From Dyadobacter frigoris (GTDB lineage: Bacteria > Bacteroidota > Bacteroidia > Cytophagales > Spirosomataceae): 64,000 bases of DNA. Location: the NCBI RefSeq assembly GCF_005280585.1, contig NZ_SZVO01000002.1, forward strand, positions 319,005 to 383,004. Direction: 5' to 3'. Below, piece by piece: positions 1-8,976 of the stretch (its first letter is position 1; every line of letters starts with the position of its first letter). The translations under genes and the position numbers were made by a program. Below the pieces are notes generated by a model. It made no database searches and had not been told where the DNA came from. It worked only from the letters and a program-made list of their open reading frames with translations.

Positions 1-538
1 GGGTATCCACCAGATGAATTCCTTTAAATGCGAGCATGACCAGGCTTACAATTCCTGCAATACTTGTAACTGCATAAACAGCGGCAAGTATTAAAACACT
101 TTTTACACCGAAAGCTCCCGCAGAAAGAAAAAGACTTTCCACTTCAAGGCAAGGTGATAAAAACATAATCCCAACGAAAATCAAAATCCATCTTGTTCGT
201 GATTTTTCATACTGTTTTACATCTTCCTGCTCACCGTGATGGTGATGCGGAAGGTTGACAGAAAAGTATATCAAACCGAAAATAATCAGCAAAACAGGCG
301 CGATAATATCTACAAATTCGTTGTATTTCCCCGCCAGCCTTGTTCCGATAATGCCAAGAACTATTCCCAGTGCCACTGTACCGGCCACGTGAGCCAACGC
401 TATTATAAAAGCAACACTCAATAGCTCCGGACGCTCCCATTTTTCGGCTTTCGCCACTGCAACCAAAGGCAGCCAGTGGTTGGGAATGAGCGCGTGCACC
501 AGGCCTAATAATATTGTTGCTGTAATGATACTGTACAT
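1..538 (-). CDS. NicO/RcnA-like inner-membrane protein (3' part missing at window edge)
   Basis: The reading frame starts at the ATG at 538 and stays open for 179 codons to the window edge, so the C-terminus is missing. It encodes a hydrophobic protein with several membrane segments. The N-terminus has HALIPNHW in the first helix, reminiscent of the His-containing first helix of NicO/RcnA/UreH-type nickel-cobalt transporters. A cytoplasmic or periplasmic loop near residue 97 carries four consecutive histidines followed by acidic residues, as in RcnA-type exporters. A later helix has FLSPCLEVE. It lies 40 bp downstream of the metal-efflux adaptor on the same strand, which supports a role in metal export. 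The exact family is uncertain; a TauE/DsbD-like relative is the alternative. Confidence 0.6.
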   Translation of the reverse strand, partial: MYSIITATILLGLVHALIPNHWLPLVAVAKAEKWERPELLSVAFIIALAHVAGTVALGIVLGIIGTRLAGKYNEFVDIIAPVLLIIFGLIYFSVNLPHHHHGEQEDVKQYEKSRTRWILIFVGIMFLSPCLEVESLFLSAGAFGVKSVLILAAVYAVTSIAGIVSLVMLAFKGIHLVDT

Positions 539-577
539 AATTTCCTCTTTTATCTTTTATCAACGTGTCAGCAAAAC

Positions 578-1801
578 TTAATGTTCATGTCCTCCACCTC
601 CGTCACTTTTAAGGAGATGACTTTGAATGTAATAAGATCCTTTTAAAACAATTTTTGCATTTTTTCCCAAAACCTGCAAAGGTGTTACCTGAACATAACC
701 CAGTTGTGTTGTACCCGATTTCACTTCGATTCGCTGAAAATGGTATGACTTCTCTTGAGCTTCTTTCTTATCCTTTTCATCTTCCAAAACAAAAATAAAT
801 TCTCTCCCATCTGCTTTGATCACGGCATCGACAGGCAACGCATTTACTTTATTTTTTCCGATATCAATTAGCGCATTGACATACATCCCAGGAATCAATA
901 TCTGCTTGTCGTTCAGTATATCAGCATGAACGGCGACGGATTTCGTCTCATTTTCAAATGCCTTGCCTACGCTGAAAATCTTTCCGCGGATTTCTGCATT
1001 ATCCTGATTTGTCAGGACAAAACGTACCGTTTGATCTGGTTTTACCTTTTGCAGATCTTTTTCATAAACCAACAAATCCACATGCATTTTGGTATTATCT
1101 ACAATACTAAAAAGTGAATTCCCCGGCTGAACATTACTGCCGATTTTGATATTAACTTCTGTGATATAACCCGAAATTGGAGCCGTGACCGAAACGGTAG
1201 AAACAATATTCCCCGACCCGGATCCATTGATATGCAGCATGTTCAACTGTTTTTGAAGAGAATTGTAACGCGCCTTTTCTATTTCAAAATCTGCTTTTGT
1301 TTTTTGAAAAGCTTTTTTGGCATTGACATTCTCATCCGACAATGTTTTTTGTCTTTCAAATTCAGCAGCTAAAAATTCAGTATTACTTTTTGAAATAAGA
1401 AAAGATTCCTGAAGCCGGGTAAACTCCGGACTTTCCAGCGTTGCAATGGTTTGCCCGGCTTTGACAAATTCGCCTTCAATAACCTTGATTGACTTCACAA
1501 TACCCGCCATAAAGACAGAAACATCCGCCTGATTTTGCGGTGGTAATTTGGTATAACCATTGGCATTGATTACTTCACTCAGATTTTTACTTTCAAACGT
1601 TCCCAGCACAATATCAGAGGCATCATATTGAGCCTGTGTCAGCGCGACTTCTTTATTTTCCAAATCCAGGCTTTTCTCTTCTGTTTTAGGTTTCTCCTCC
1701 TCTTCAGCCTTATCACCAGAGGTATTTTTACAGGAAAACATAACCTGCACTACCAAAACTGCCAGCAAAATATTAAAATATATAATGGTTTTTCTGTTCA
1801 T
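578..1801 (-). CDS. RND efflux periplasmic adaptor lipoprotein (CzcB/CusB-like)
   Basis: Membrane fusion protein that should link the inner-membrane RND pump to the outer-membrane channel. The N-terminus MNRKTIIYFN followed by a hydrophobic stretch and MFSC gives a lipobox with Cys24, so it is probably a lipoprotein. A biotinyl/lipoyl-like half (GIVKSIKVIEGEFVKAGQ) at about residues 100-120, a coiled-coil hairpin rich in Lys/Glu/Gln around 130-190, the second lipoyl half (APISGYITEVNIKIG) and a beta-barrel follow in family order. It ends in GGGGHEH, a possible metal-binding tail. The open frame also allows a TTG at 1810, but the ATG at 1801 gives the better lipoprotein signal and lies 9 nt after the pump's stop codon, so co-translation is likely. 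Confidence 0.85.
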   Translation of the reverse strand: MNRKTIIYFNILLAVLVVQVMFSCKNTSGDKAEEEEKPKTEEKSLDLENKEVALTQAQYDASDIVLGTFESKNLSEVINANGYTKLPPQNQADVSVFMAGIVKSIKVIEGEFVKAGQTIATLESPEFTRLQESFLISKSNTEFLAAEFERQKTLSDENVNAKKAFQKTKADFEIEKARYNSLQKQLNMLHINGSGSGNIVSTVSVTAPISGYITEVNIKIGSNVQPGNSLFSIVDNTKMHVDLLVYEKDLQKVKPDQTVRFVLTNQDNAEIRGKIFSVGKAFENETKSVAVHADILNDKQILIPGMYVNALIDIGKNKVNALPVDAVIKADGREFIFVLEDEKDKKEAQEKSYHFQRIEVKSGTTQLGYVQVTPLQVLGKNAKIVLKGSYYIQSHLLKSDGGGGHEH

Positions 1802-1810
1802 GATTTTCAA

Positions 1811-4800
1811 CTATTGATTTAATAAATATTGCAGGCTTACATAAGCCTGGTTGAAATCTGCAATTGCTTTCAGGTAATTCATATTAATATCAAGCGCTAT
1901 TTGAATGCCCTGAAGATATTCGACATAAGATATTTCTCCGCTCTGGTAACTTTTGGAGGCATTGGAAGAAATCGTCTGGGCATTGGGGATAGCCGAAGTT
2001 TGGTAGTATTCAATCAGCGACTGGTAAGTATAAAGCTGAGTCAGCTGCTGCTGGTACTGATTTTGAAGTTGTGACTGAAGATAATCCACATTTTTTTTCT
2101 GCAACTGAATGTTGGTTTCCGCGGCCTGAACTTTTGAACGGTAGCTCTTTGAAAAAACCGGAATTGCAATACCCGCCTTAAAACCCTGAAACCGCGGAAA
2201 ACCATTGTAATTGATATTCTGCCCATTAATATCCTGGTTTCCGGTAAGCGACTGAATAAAATATCCGGCAGTAAAATCCGGCATTAGCAACGTCCTTTCA
2301 AGGTTTTTATTAGCCTTTGCAATTTCTACTTGTTGTAACGCATGAAGGAAAACAGGATTTTGATTTATGGCTGTTGTGTCAAATAAAGTACTGACGGGCG
2401 CGGCTGAAAACACAGTATCACTTACAATAAAATCAGTATTGAGATTTAGCAATAATCTGATCTTTGATTTCCCAACGGATACCAAACTTTCATTTTGTTT
2501 AATCCGTTGCTGGATTTCCTGTTGTTTGCTGATCGCAGTTGTCTTTTCCAGCAGATTTGTTTCGCCGGTTTGAAATCTCAGTGATGCAGCTTTCACAAAT
2601 TGACCAAGAATACTATCCTGTTTTGTAAGCGAATTATTTAGTTTGGTCAAATACAAAAGTGTCATCCAGTTTTGCCGGATTGCATAAATTATTTCCTTTT
2701 TTGACTGTTCCAGTTTCATCTGGCTTCCTTTGAGGTTACTGTTTAAAAGCTCCTTTCGGGCTCCATATTGGAAAGGACTGAAAGTTTGTGAAACTTCGTA
2801 ATTCTGGTCAAAAGCCTTGGTATTATATTGTCCCAGCATACCACCGATATTTGTTTTTGGAATATCAAAAGCAGTTCCTCTCAACTCTGACTGCATCTTT
2901 ATTTCCAACTCACCTGCCGAAATCAGTTGATTATTTTTTGATCCTAATTCAATTGCTTGTTGTAAACTCAATTTAGGAATTGACTGTGCATTTGTATCAA
3001 ACCCAATAAAAAGCAAAATCATCACGGCAGTTATGATACCTGATTTCTTGATTTTCAAATTATTTTCCAGATACCAGTAAAGAATTGGTAAAACAATCAT
3101 TGTCAACAAAGTAGCACTGATCAAACCGCCAATTACCACGGTAGCGAGAGGTTTTTGCACTTCCGCGCCTGCACTTGTACTTAATGCCATGGGAAGAAAA
3201 CCAAGCGATGCAACGGCCGCGGTCATCAGAACAGGACGCAGACGAACGCTGGTTCCTTCCTTGATTCGCTGCATGATATCGGATAATCCTTCGGCTTTCA
3301 ACTGATTGAAATAACCAATCAAAACGATCCCGTTTAACACCGCAACACCAAACAATGCAATAAAACCAACACCGGCCGAAATACTGAAAGGCATATTCCG
3401 AATCCAAAGAGCAAATATGCCGCCTATTGCCGAAAAAGGAATGGCTGAGAAAATCAGAAGCGACTGACTAACGGAACGAAATGTAAAAAACAGCAATACA
3501 AAAATCAGAAGCAAGGCGACAGGAACTGCAACGGCCAAACGTTCATTGGCTTGAATGAGGTTTTGAAATTGTCCGCCATAAGTCACATAATAGCCAGCCG
3601 GGAGGCTTAATTTTTGATCCAGTTTTTTCTGGATTTCTTCAATCACACTTTTTACATCCCGGTCACGAACGTTAAATCCTACCACAATTCTTCTTTTTCC
3701 GTCTTCACGGCTGATCTGCATCGGGCCCGGTTCATAGGCAATATCTGCTACTTGTTCCAGAGGAATCTGGCTACCGGATGGAAGTGAAACAAAAAGCGTT
3801 TTCAGGTTGGAAATGTCCTGTCTCTTTTCCTGAGCCAACCGAACAACCATATCAAAACGTTTTTCGCCTTCATAAACCACACCGGCAACTTCTCCGGCAA
3901 AACCGGTTCTGATAACTTTATTCAGATCTCCAACATTAAGTCCGTATAAAGCCAGTTTGTCTTTGTTATAACGAACCGTTATTTGTGGCAATCCTGCTAC
4001 TCTTTCCGCTTTGGCTTCTGTAACACCTTTTACATCCTGGATGATTTTCAAAACTTCATCGCCCTTACTAACCAGCATTTCAAGATCTTCTCCAAAAATC
4101 TTGACCGCGACATCGCTCCTTACGCCTGTCATCAGCTCATTGAATCGCATTTGAATCGGTTGAGAGAACTCGGTGGAAGCACCAGGAATTGCTTCCAAAG
4201 CCTCTGACATTTTCTCCATCAACTCTTCCTTGGTTTTCGCGGAAGTCCAGTCTTTTTTATCCTTTAAAATGATAATCATATCACCAACTTCCATCGGCAT
4301 CGGATCTGTTGGAATTTCGGAACTCCCAATTTTGGTGACGATCATTTTCACTTCCGGAAATTTGGCTTTCAGGATTTGTTCCGCTTTTGTGGTCGCTTCA
4401 ATTTCCTGAGATAGTGAACTTCCGGATGCTATCACAAGGTTTGTAGCGATATCTCCTTCGTCTAGTGTTGGTATAAATTCACCGCCCAAAGAGTTGAAGA
4501 CGAAGGCAGAAATAATGAGAAACACCACAGCAACGGATAATACCAATCCTTTAAAACGCAACGATTTGGTAAGTAATGGTTGATAAATCTGCTGAAAAAA
4601 ATGAATGATCTTGTCGCTGATATTGATCTCATGCCCGGTTTGTTTTTTCAATACCAGCGCGGTCATCATCGGAATGTAAGTCAGCGAAAGAATGAATGCA
4701 CCAAGAATTGCGAACGAAACCGTTTGCGCCATCGGACCAAACATTTTGCCTTCGATATCAACAAGTGCTAAAATTGGCAGATAAACGATCAGGATAATAA

Positions 4801-6154
4801 TTTCTCCAAAAGCGGCACTGCTACGGATTTTCGCAGAGGCTTCGTATACTTCGGCATCCATTTCCTCAGACGTCAATTTCCCTTTAACACTAACCTGCAA
4901 CCGGTGAATAATCGATTCCACGATGATCACAGCACCATCAACAATAAGCCCAAAATCAATGGCCCCGAGCGACATCAGATTGCCTGAAACGCCAAATAAA
5001 TGCATCATACTCACTGCAAATAACAACGACAGCGGAATAACCGAAGCGACAATTAGTCCGGCGCGAAGATTTCCGATCAAAAGGATCAGTACAAAAACAA
5101 CGATTAAAGCACCTTCCAAAAGATTTCTCTCAACGGTTCCAATGGCGCGGTTTACCAGTTTTGTCCTATCGACAAATGCTTCGATGGAAACGCCTTTGGG
5201 AAGAGATTTCTTGATCTGTTCCATTTTTTCCTTGACGCGGGACACTACTTCGGCGCTGTTTTCGCCTTTCAGCATCATCACCATTCCGCTTACCTCTTCT
5301 CCTTTTCCATCTTTTGTAACAGCTCCATAACGAATGCTGCTGCCGATCTGAACCGTAGCGACATCACGTATCAAAATCGGAATTTCGTTTTTTGTTTTGA
5401 TTACGATTTTATTGATCGCATCAATACCGTTAACCATACCAATTCCTCTGATGAAATAAGCGTACGGTTTTTTGTCAATATAGGCACCGCCGGTATTTTC
5501 ATTATTCAATTCCAGTGCATCCAGAATTTCTGCGATGGTCGTATTCATCGCCTTTAACTTGTCCGGTTCAATCGCGATTTCGTATTGTTTCAGACTTCCG
5601 CCCAATGTATTGACTTCTGCCACACCAGGTGTTCCGATCAATTGCGGACGAATGATCCAATCCTGGATTGTTCTTAATTCTGTTGCAGAGTATTGTTTTT
5701 CAAAACCTTTTTGCGGAAAAACTACGTATTGATAAATTTCTCCCAGTCCGGTACTTATCGGCGCCAGTTCAGGATTTCCAAGACCTTTTGGGATTTTACT
5801 TTCTGCCTCTTTCAGTCGTTCTGAAATTTGTGCACGAGCCCAGTATATATCAGCGTTTTCCTCAAAAACAATAGTAACCACGCTAAGCCCAAACCGACTT
5901 ACTGAACGCAATTCCACAATTTTTGGAATTGATTTTACTGCCAGCTCAATCGGATAGGTAATAAATTGTTCAACCTCCTGCGTTGCCAGCGTTGGGGAAG
6001 TTGTAATGATCTGCACCTGATTATTGGTAATATCAGGCAGTGCATCAATGGGCAGATTGCTAAGCGAATAACCTCCAACAGCGATTAATGCCAGCATAAA
6101 CAGGCCTATAATAAACTTATTATAGATACTGAAATGAATGATTTTATCTAACAT
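1811..6154 (-). CDS. CzcA-type heavy-metal RND pump fused to a TolC-like outer-membrane channel
   Basis: Residues 1 to about 1030 form a complete HME-RND permease: a first helix, two large periplasmic loops and two blocks of membrane helices. The fourth-helix motif DFGLIVDGAVIIVE (about 400-415) matches the DFG-x3-DGA-x4-E proton-relay signature of CzcA-type (Co/Zn/Cd) pumps rather than the CusA copper form. Residues about 1055-1447 are an outer-membrane factor of the TolC/CzcC type with long helical repeats. The junction holds KIKKSGIITAVMILLFIG followed by FDTNAQS, which reads as a signal peptide with an AxA-like cleavage site. The OMF half could therefore be released after export. It is nearly 400 residues longer than a normal CzcA. 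It sits between a small Cys/His protein and the adaptor gene. Confidence 0.9.
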   Translation of the reverse strand: MLDKIIHFSIYNKFIIGLFMLALIAVGGYSLSNLPIDALPDITNNQVQIITTSPTLATQEVEQFITYPIELAVKSIPKIVELRSVSRFGLSVVTIVFEENADIYWARAQISERLKEAESKIPKGLGNPELAPISTGLGEIYQYVVFPQKGFEKQYSATELRTIQDWIIRPQLIGTPGVAEVNTLGGSLKQYEIAIEPDKLKAMNTTIAEILDALELNNENTGGAYIDKKPYAYFIRGIGMVNGIDAINKIVIKTKNEIPILIRDVATVQIGSSIRYGAVTKDGKGEEVSGMVMMLKGENSAEVVSRVKEKMEQIKKSLPKGVSIEAFVDRTKLVNRAIGTVERNLLEGALIVVFVLILLIGNLRAGLIVASVIPLSLLFAVSMMHLFGVSGNLMSLGAIDFGLIVDGAVIIVESIIHRLQVSVKGKLTSEEMDAEVYEASAKIRSSAAFGEIIILIVYLPILALVDIEGKMFGPMAQTVSFAILGAFILSLTYIPMMTALVLKKQTGHEINISDKIIHFFQQIYQPLLTKSLRFKGLVLSVAVVFLIISAFVFNSLGGEFIPTLDEGDIATNLVIASGSSLSQEIEATTKAEQILKAKFPEVKMIVTKIGSSEIPTDPMPMEVGDMIIILKDKKDWTSAKTKEELMEKMSEALEAIPGASTEFSQPIQMRFNELMTGVRSDVAVKIFGEDLEMLVSKGDEVLKIIQDVKGVTEAKAERVAGLPQITVRYNKDKLALYGLNVGDLNKVIRTGFAGEVAGVVYEGEKRFDMVVRLAQEKRQDISNLKTLFVSLPSGSQIPLEQVADIAYEPGPMQISREDGKRRIVVGFNVRDRDVKSVIEEIQKKLDQKLSLPAGYYVTYGGQFQNLIQANERLAVAVPVALLLIFVLLFFTFRSVSQSLLIFSAIPFSAIGGIFALWIRNMPFSISAGVGFIALFGVAVLNGIVLIGYFNQLKAEGLSDIMQRIKEGTSVRLRPVLMTAAVASLGFLPMALSTSAGAEVQKPLATVVIGGLISATLLTMIVLPILYWYLENNLKIKKSGIITAVMILLFIGFDTNAQSIPKLSLQQAIELGSKNNQLISAGELEIKMQSELRGTAFDIPKTNIGGMLGQYNTKAFDQNYEVSQTFSPFQYGARKELLNSNLKGSQMKLEQSKKEIIYAIRQNWMTLLYLTKLNNSLTKQDSILGQFVKAASLRFQTGETNLLEKTTAISKQQEIQQRIKQNESLVSVGKSKIRLLLNLNTDFIVSDTVFSAAPVSTLFDTTAINQNPVFLHALQQVEIAKANKNLERTLLMPDFTAGYFIQSLTGNQDINGQNINYNGFPRFQGFKAGIAIPVFSKSYRSKVQAAETNIQLQKKNVDYLQSQLQNQYQQQLTQLYTYQSLIEYYQTSAIPNAQTISSNASKSYQSGEISYVEYLQGIQIALDINMNYLKAIADFNQAYVSLQYLLNQ

Positions 6155-6249
6155 GAAAATTTAATTGCCAAAATAACAAACAGGCGGAATTTTGACATAG
6201 AACCTCAACGGCTCAATACCTCAAAATTTTACCAAAAAATAAGATGTTA

Positions 6250-6570
6250 TCAGGCAATCTTTGGCGGCTGCCAAATGGAGAAGGAAAGTTCAGGACGGAA
6301 ACAATCAGCGTAAAGCGGAAATTTTACTGCGGCAAAAACAGCTTTTGGAATTTTAACCGCTGGAACCGAAAATTGAAAAAAAGTAGAAGCTGCACAACAG
6401 CTGCATGTACAAAATGGCGTACAGGATTCACTTTCGTGTGAATGATTCTTATGCTCCACAGAAGCAGAAATTTTCAGCTCATCTTTGCCATTGCATTCCA
6501 GTCCATCACCGCACGGAAAGCACGACAATAGTAAAATGTAAAGACTTAATGTGAGCTTGAATATTTTCAT
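6250..6570 (-). CDS. Small secreted Cys/His-rich protein (DUF6660-like), metal-efflux leader gene
   Basis: This 106-residue protein begins MKIFKLTLSLYILLLSCFPC, a signal peptide or lipoprotein-like N-terminus. A metal-ligand patch follows around residues 37-60: HKNHSHESESC, then CTCSCC. The remainder is hydrophobic and ends near SIWQPPKIA. Short proteins of this shape are common as first genes of Bacteroidota metal-efflux operons (DUF6660 in my recollection). The longer frame that begins at 6612 would put 14 residues ahead of the signal peptide, so I use the ATG at 6570. It is 95 bp upstream of the RND pump on the same strand. A periplasmic metal chaperone or sensor is plausible but unproven. 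Confidence 0.65.
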   Translation of the reverse strand: MKIFKLTLSLYILLLSCFPCGDGLECNGKDELKISASVEHKNHSHESESCTPFCTCSCCAASTFFQFSVPAVKIPKAVFAAVKFPLYADCFRPELSFSIWQPPKIA

Positions 6571-6639
6571 TAGGTGCAAAGGTAAAGAATATGGATTGAA
6601 AATCGTATTCAAATTTGGAATACTCCTTTTTCGTTTGAT

Positions 6640-6667
6640 AATAAGTTTCTAAATTTAGAAACTTATT
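6640..6667. promoter_or_regulatory. Perfect 28-bp palindrome, likely operator of the toxin-antitoxin pair
   Basis: The half-site AATAAGTTTCTAAA at 6640-6653 is followed directly by its exact reverse complement at 6654-6667, with no spacer. The palindrome lies 18 nt before the toxin start. XRE-type antitoxins commonly bind palindromes overlapping their own promoter, so this is the natural candidate for autoregulation. It has no following T-run and no upstream gene on the plus strand, which argues against a terminator. Confidence 0.6.
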
Positions 6668-6685
6668 TATTTTTATTAAAATAGT

Positions 6686-7027
6686 TTGCAGTACTTTCAC
6701 ACACGATTTTTAGAAGAAGCGGATCACTTTCTAGCCAGCCTTAATCGTAAGGCGGTTCGAAAAATTTTTTATAATATTGATCTTGCACAACAAACCAATG
6801 ACCCCAGGTTGTTCAAAAAACTACAAGGTGATATTTGGGAATTTCGCACGCGATTTGAAGGACAACAAATAAGGATGTTGGCATTTTGGGATAAGACAAA
6901 TGAGCAAAAAACATTAGTTTTCGCTACGCATGGCTTGATCAAAAAGGTTGATAAAATACCTGCCAACGAAATTCAACGAGCAATAAAAATCAGAACAAGA
7001 TACTTCGAAAGCAAACTTAAAAAATAA
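6686..7027 (+). CDS. RelE/HigB-like toxin (Gp49 family)
   Basis: A 113-residue basic protein of the phage Gp49/HigB-like branch of the RelE superfamily, predicted to be an mRNA interferase. Typical features are FLEEADHFLASL near the start, LFKKLQGDIWEFRTRFEGQQIRMLAFWD in the beta-sheet core, and FATHGLIKKVDKIPANEI followed by a basic C-terminal helix. The only start in frame is TTG at 6686, because a TAA stop lies at 6677-6679; weak initiation would keep toxin synthesis low. The antitoxin gene begins 4 nt after the stop, the toxin-first order typical of higBA-type pairs. The flanking genes run on the other strand, so this is an isolated module. Confidence 0.85.
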   Translation: MQYFHTRFLEEADHFLASLNRKAVRKIFYNIDLAQQTNDPRLFKKLQGDIWEFRTRFEGQQIRMLAFWDKTNEQKTLVFATHGLIKKVDKIPANEIQRAIKIRTRYFESKLKK

Positions 7028-7031
7028 CGTT

Positions 7032-7358
7032 ATGGCAGACATTGAAACAATATCGTACTCCTTAGCCGAGATGAAAGATAAATACATCGGAAAAGCGGGA
7101 AGCGTAGATAGAGAAGATTATGAATACGAATTAAAAATGGATGTCCTGGGCCAAATGATTAGAACAGCAAGAAAGGAACGCAATTTGACACAAGAACAGC
7201 TTGGACAACTTGTTGGCGTTCAGAAAGCGCAGATTTCGAAATTGGAAAGTAGCGTTAATAGTGCAAGTATTGATACCATTTTAAAAGTCTTCAAGGCGTT
7301 AAATGCGAATATATATTTTAATGTAATATTAGAAAACCAACATTTAAAACTGGTTTGA
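7032..7358 (+). CDS. XRE-family antitoxin (HigA-like)
   Basis: A 108-residue protein with a helix-turn-helix in its C-terminal half: MIRTARKERNLTQEQLGQLVGVQKAQISKLE at about 43-73, the classic Cro/C1 (XRE) pattern. The N-terminal 40 residues are acidic and likely wrap or bind the toxin. The C-terminal NIYFNVILENQ segment is a short beta strand often used for dimerisation. It follows the RelE-like toxin by 4 nt and ends 19 bp before the convergent GH30 gene. It probably neutralises the toxin and represses the pair through the palindrome at 6640-6667. Confidence 0.85.
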   Translation: MADIETISYSLAEMKDKYIGKAGSVDREDYEYELKMDVLGQMIRTARKERNLTQEQLGQLVGVQKAQISKLESSVNSASIDTILKVFKALNANIYFNVILENQHLKLV

Positions 7359-7377
7359 TAAATTGTGAACTACTATT

Positions 7378-8961
7378 TCACTCAACAACCATCGTCACAA
7401 CCGACCGTGCCGGCAAAATCACTTCATCTTTTAACTTCTGAACAGGATATGGTTTAAGGTTATCGCCTTCCGAAGCACTGGTAATATATTTTTTCAAATT
7501 TGAGGATTTACCAGCATTAGCAAGGTCAATTTTTACTCGTTTTTCTAATGTTGTGTAATTAATTGCTACAACGATAACTTTGCCTTTTGCATCTGTATAA
7601 GCCGATAACATTACATTTTGAGCCGCTTTTAGATCAGATATTTTATCACTTCGATCCACAATTAATCGTTGCATTCCCGGACGAATAAAACGGCTAAAAT
7701 TCCCGAACGCCCATAATCCTTTCGTTTGAAAATATTCTCCGTCGGTATGTTTTTCGTTGGGTTTTAATGCGATAAGAAAATAACGGGTATCATAATCCGG
7801 GCTGCCGGGTTCATAGGAATTCCATAATTGCCATGCCGACGCATTACCTACGACCAGATCATTATGAATCACTTTCGCGAGAAATAGGGCGCAGTCAATC
7901 GCTGAACGTTTTTCTTTTGTGCCTTCGCGAAAACCATCAGCCAGCATGGAATATTCCGTTTGCCAAAATTTTACATCATATTTCCTCGTAGTGTCGGCTA
8001 CATTTTTTCTGATTTTTATCAAACTGCTATCACCATTTTCCGTAAAATAGCTATGACCGCCAATGAAGTCAGACGTATGTTTCAGATTCCGCACTTTCAG
8101 TTTGCTCTCTTTTCCAAAGAAACTCTGGATCTGGCGGTTGGTATTACCGGAACCTGCATATAAATAATTCAGCATGCCAGCTTCCACAAGCATAATTTTC
8201 GATGAAAGTTTTTGTGCAGTTAATGCACTGTCAAGTGCCGTGGTAACTTTATAAATTTCCTCATTCTTCCATGAAGTACCTTCCTGACTGGCTTGTCCGG
8301 GCTTGTTCGACCAATCCCATTGTGGCTCATTAACCGGACTTATATAATTGAAATGTAAATTTTCGGCATCAAAATGTTTGATCACATCCGCAAGAAATCC
8401 GGCGTAAGCACCATATTTATCGGGTTTCAGATTTGATTTGTAATCTTTTTCAGTTTTAAAGCCACGGCCATTTTGAGTGAATTGTACCGGCGGGGTATTT
8501 GAAAATGCGATCAGATTTTCTACGCCATAAGATTTTGCTTTTTTGACAAACCACACATACCCAGCCTGCTTATTCCAGTCATAACTTTCGTCCGGATTTT
8601 GAAAAGATTCAACTCGTTTTCGAAAGTCCTTAATTCCACTGCTGTCACCCTGCTCTGCTGTCCCGCCGCCAATATTAAAGCGCCAGGCTGAAAGTCCGAT
8701 ACCTTTGGGATTTCCTTTGTTATCAAAAGATTTGCTAAAAAGCCATTCTGCTATTTGTTCCTTTTTCTGCTCCGGCCAGTATTTCCCGATTCCCTCTGAG
8801 AACCAGCAGCCTGCTGCTCCAAAGTTTTCAATTACCTGGGCTTTGTTTTTTGTATCAATTTTAAAAATAATCGGCCCTTCTGTTGCCTGAGCAAACGATT
8901 TTAAATCAAAAGCGAAAACGAACACAAACCCTGCTAAGACAGTAAAAGCAATTTTCATCAT
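7378..8961 (-). CDS. Secreted glycoside hydrolase family 30 enzyme
   Basis: A 527-residue protein with a signal peptide ending around SFAQA. Residues 30-440 read as the GH30 TIM barrel: the entry motif ENFGAAGCWFSEG, the catalytic acid/base in SPVNEPQW (Glu212) and the nucleophile in WQTEYSML (Glu336). The C-terminal about 90 residues form the beta-sandwich usual for the family. GH30 members cleave beta-1,6-galactan, beta-1,6-glucan, xylan or related linkages; the sequence resembles the galactanase-like subgroup but I cannot fix the substrate. It begins 15 bp after a glutathionylspermidine-synthase-like gene and is probably co-transcribed with it. Confidence 0.85.
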   Translation of the reverse strand: MMKIAFTVLAGFVFVFAFDLKSFAQATEGPIIFKIDTKNKAQVIENFGAAGCWFSEGIGKYWPEQKKEQIAEWLFSKSFDNKGNPKGIGLSAWRFNIGGGTAEQGDSSGIKDFRKRVESFQNPDESYDWNKQAGYVWFVKKAKSYGVENLIAFSNTPPVQFTQNGRGFKTEKDYKSNLKPDKYGAYAGFLADVIKHFDAENLHFNYISPVNEPQWDWSNKPGQASQEGTSWKNEEIYKVTTALDSALTAQKLSSKIMLVEAGMLNYLYAGSGNTNRQIQSFFGKESKLKVRNLKHTSDFIGGHSYFTENGDSSLIKIRKNVADTTRKYDVKFWQTEYSMLADGFREGTKEKRSAIDCALFLAKVIHNDLVVGNASAWQLWNSYEPGSPDYDTRYFLIALKPNEKHTDGEYFQTKGLWAFGNFSRFIRPGMQRLIVDRSDKISDLKAAQNVMLSAYTDAKGKVIVVAINYTTLEKRVKIDLANAGKSSNLKKYITSASEGDNLKPYPVQKLKDEVILPARSVVTMVVE

Positions 8962-8976
8962 AAAAATCGAAACCGG

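Noticed and set aside
231..563. 110-residue open frame on the minus strand at the left edge
   Set aside because: It runs out of frame with the clear NicO-like membrane protein starting at 538. Its translation is compositionally odd and shows no domain.
4923..5330. 135-residue plus-strand frame inside the RND pump gene
   Set aside because: It is antisense to a strongly conserved permease region with normal coding signals. It shows no domain or ribosome site.
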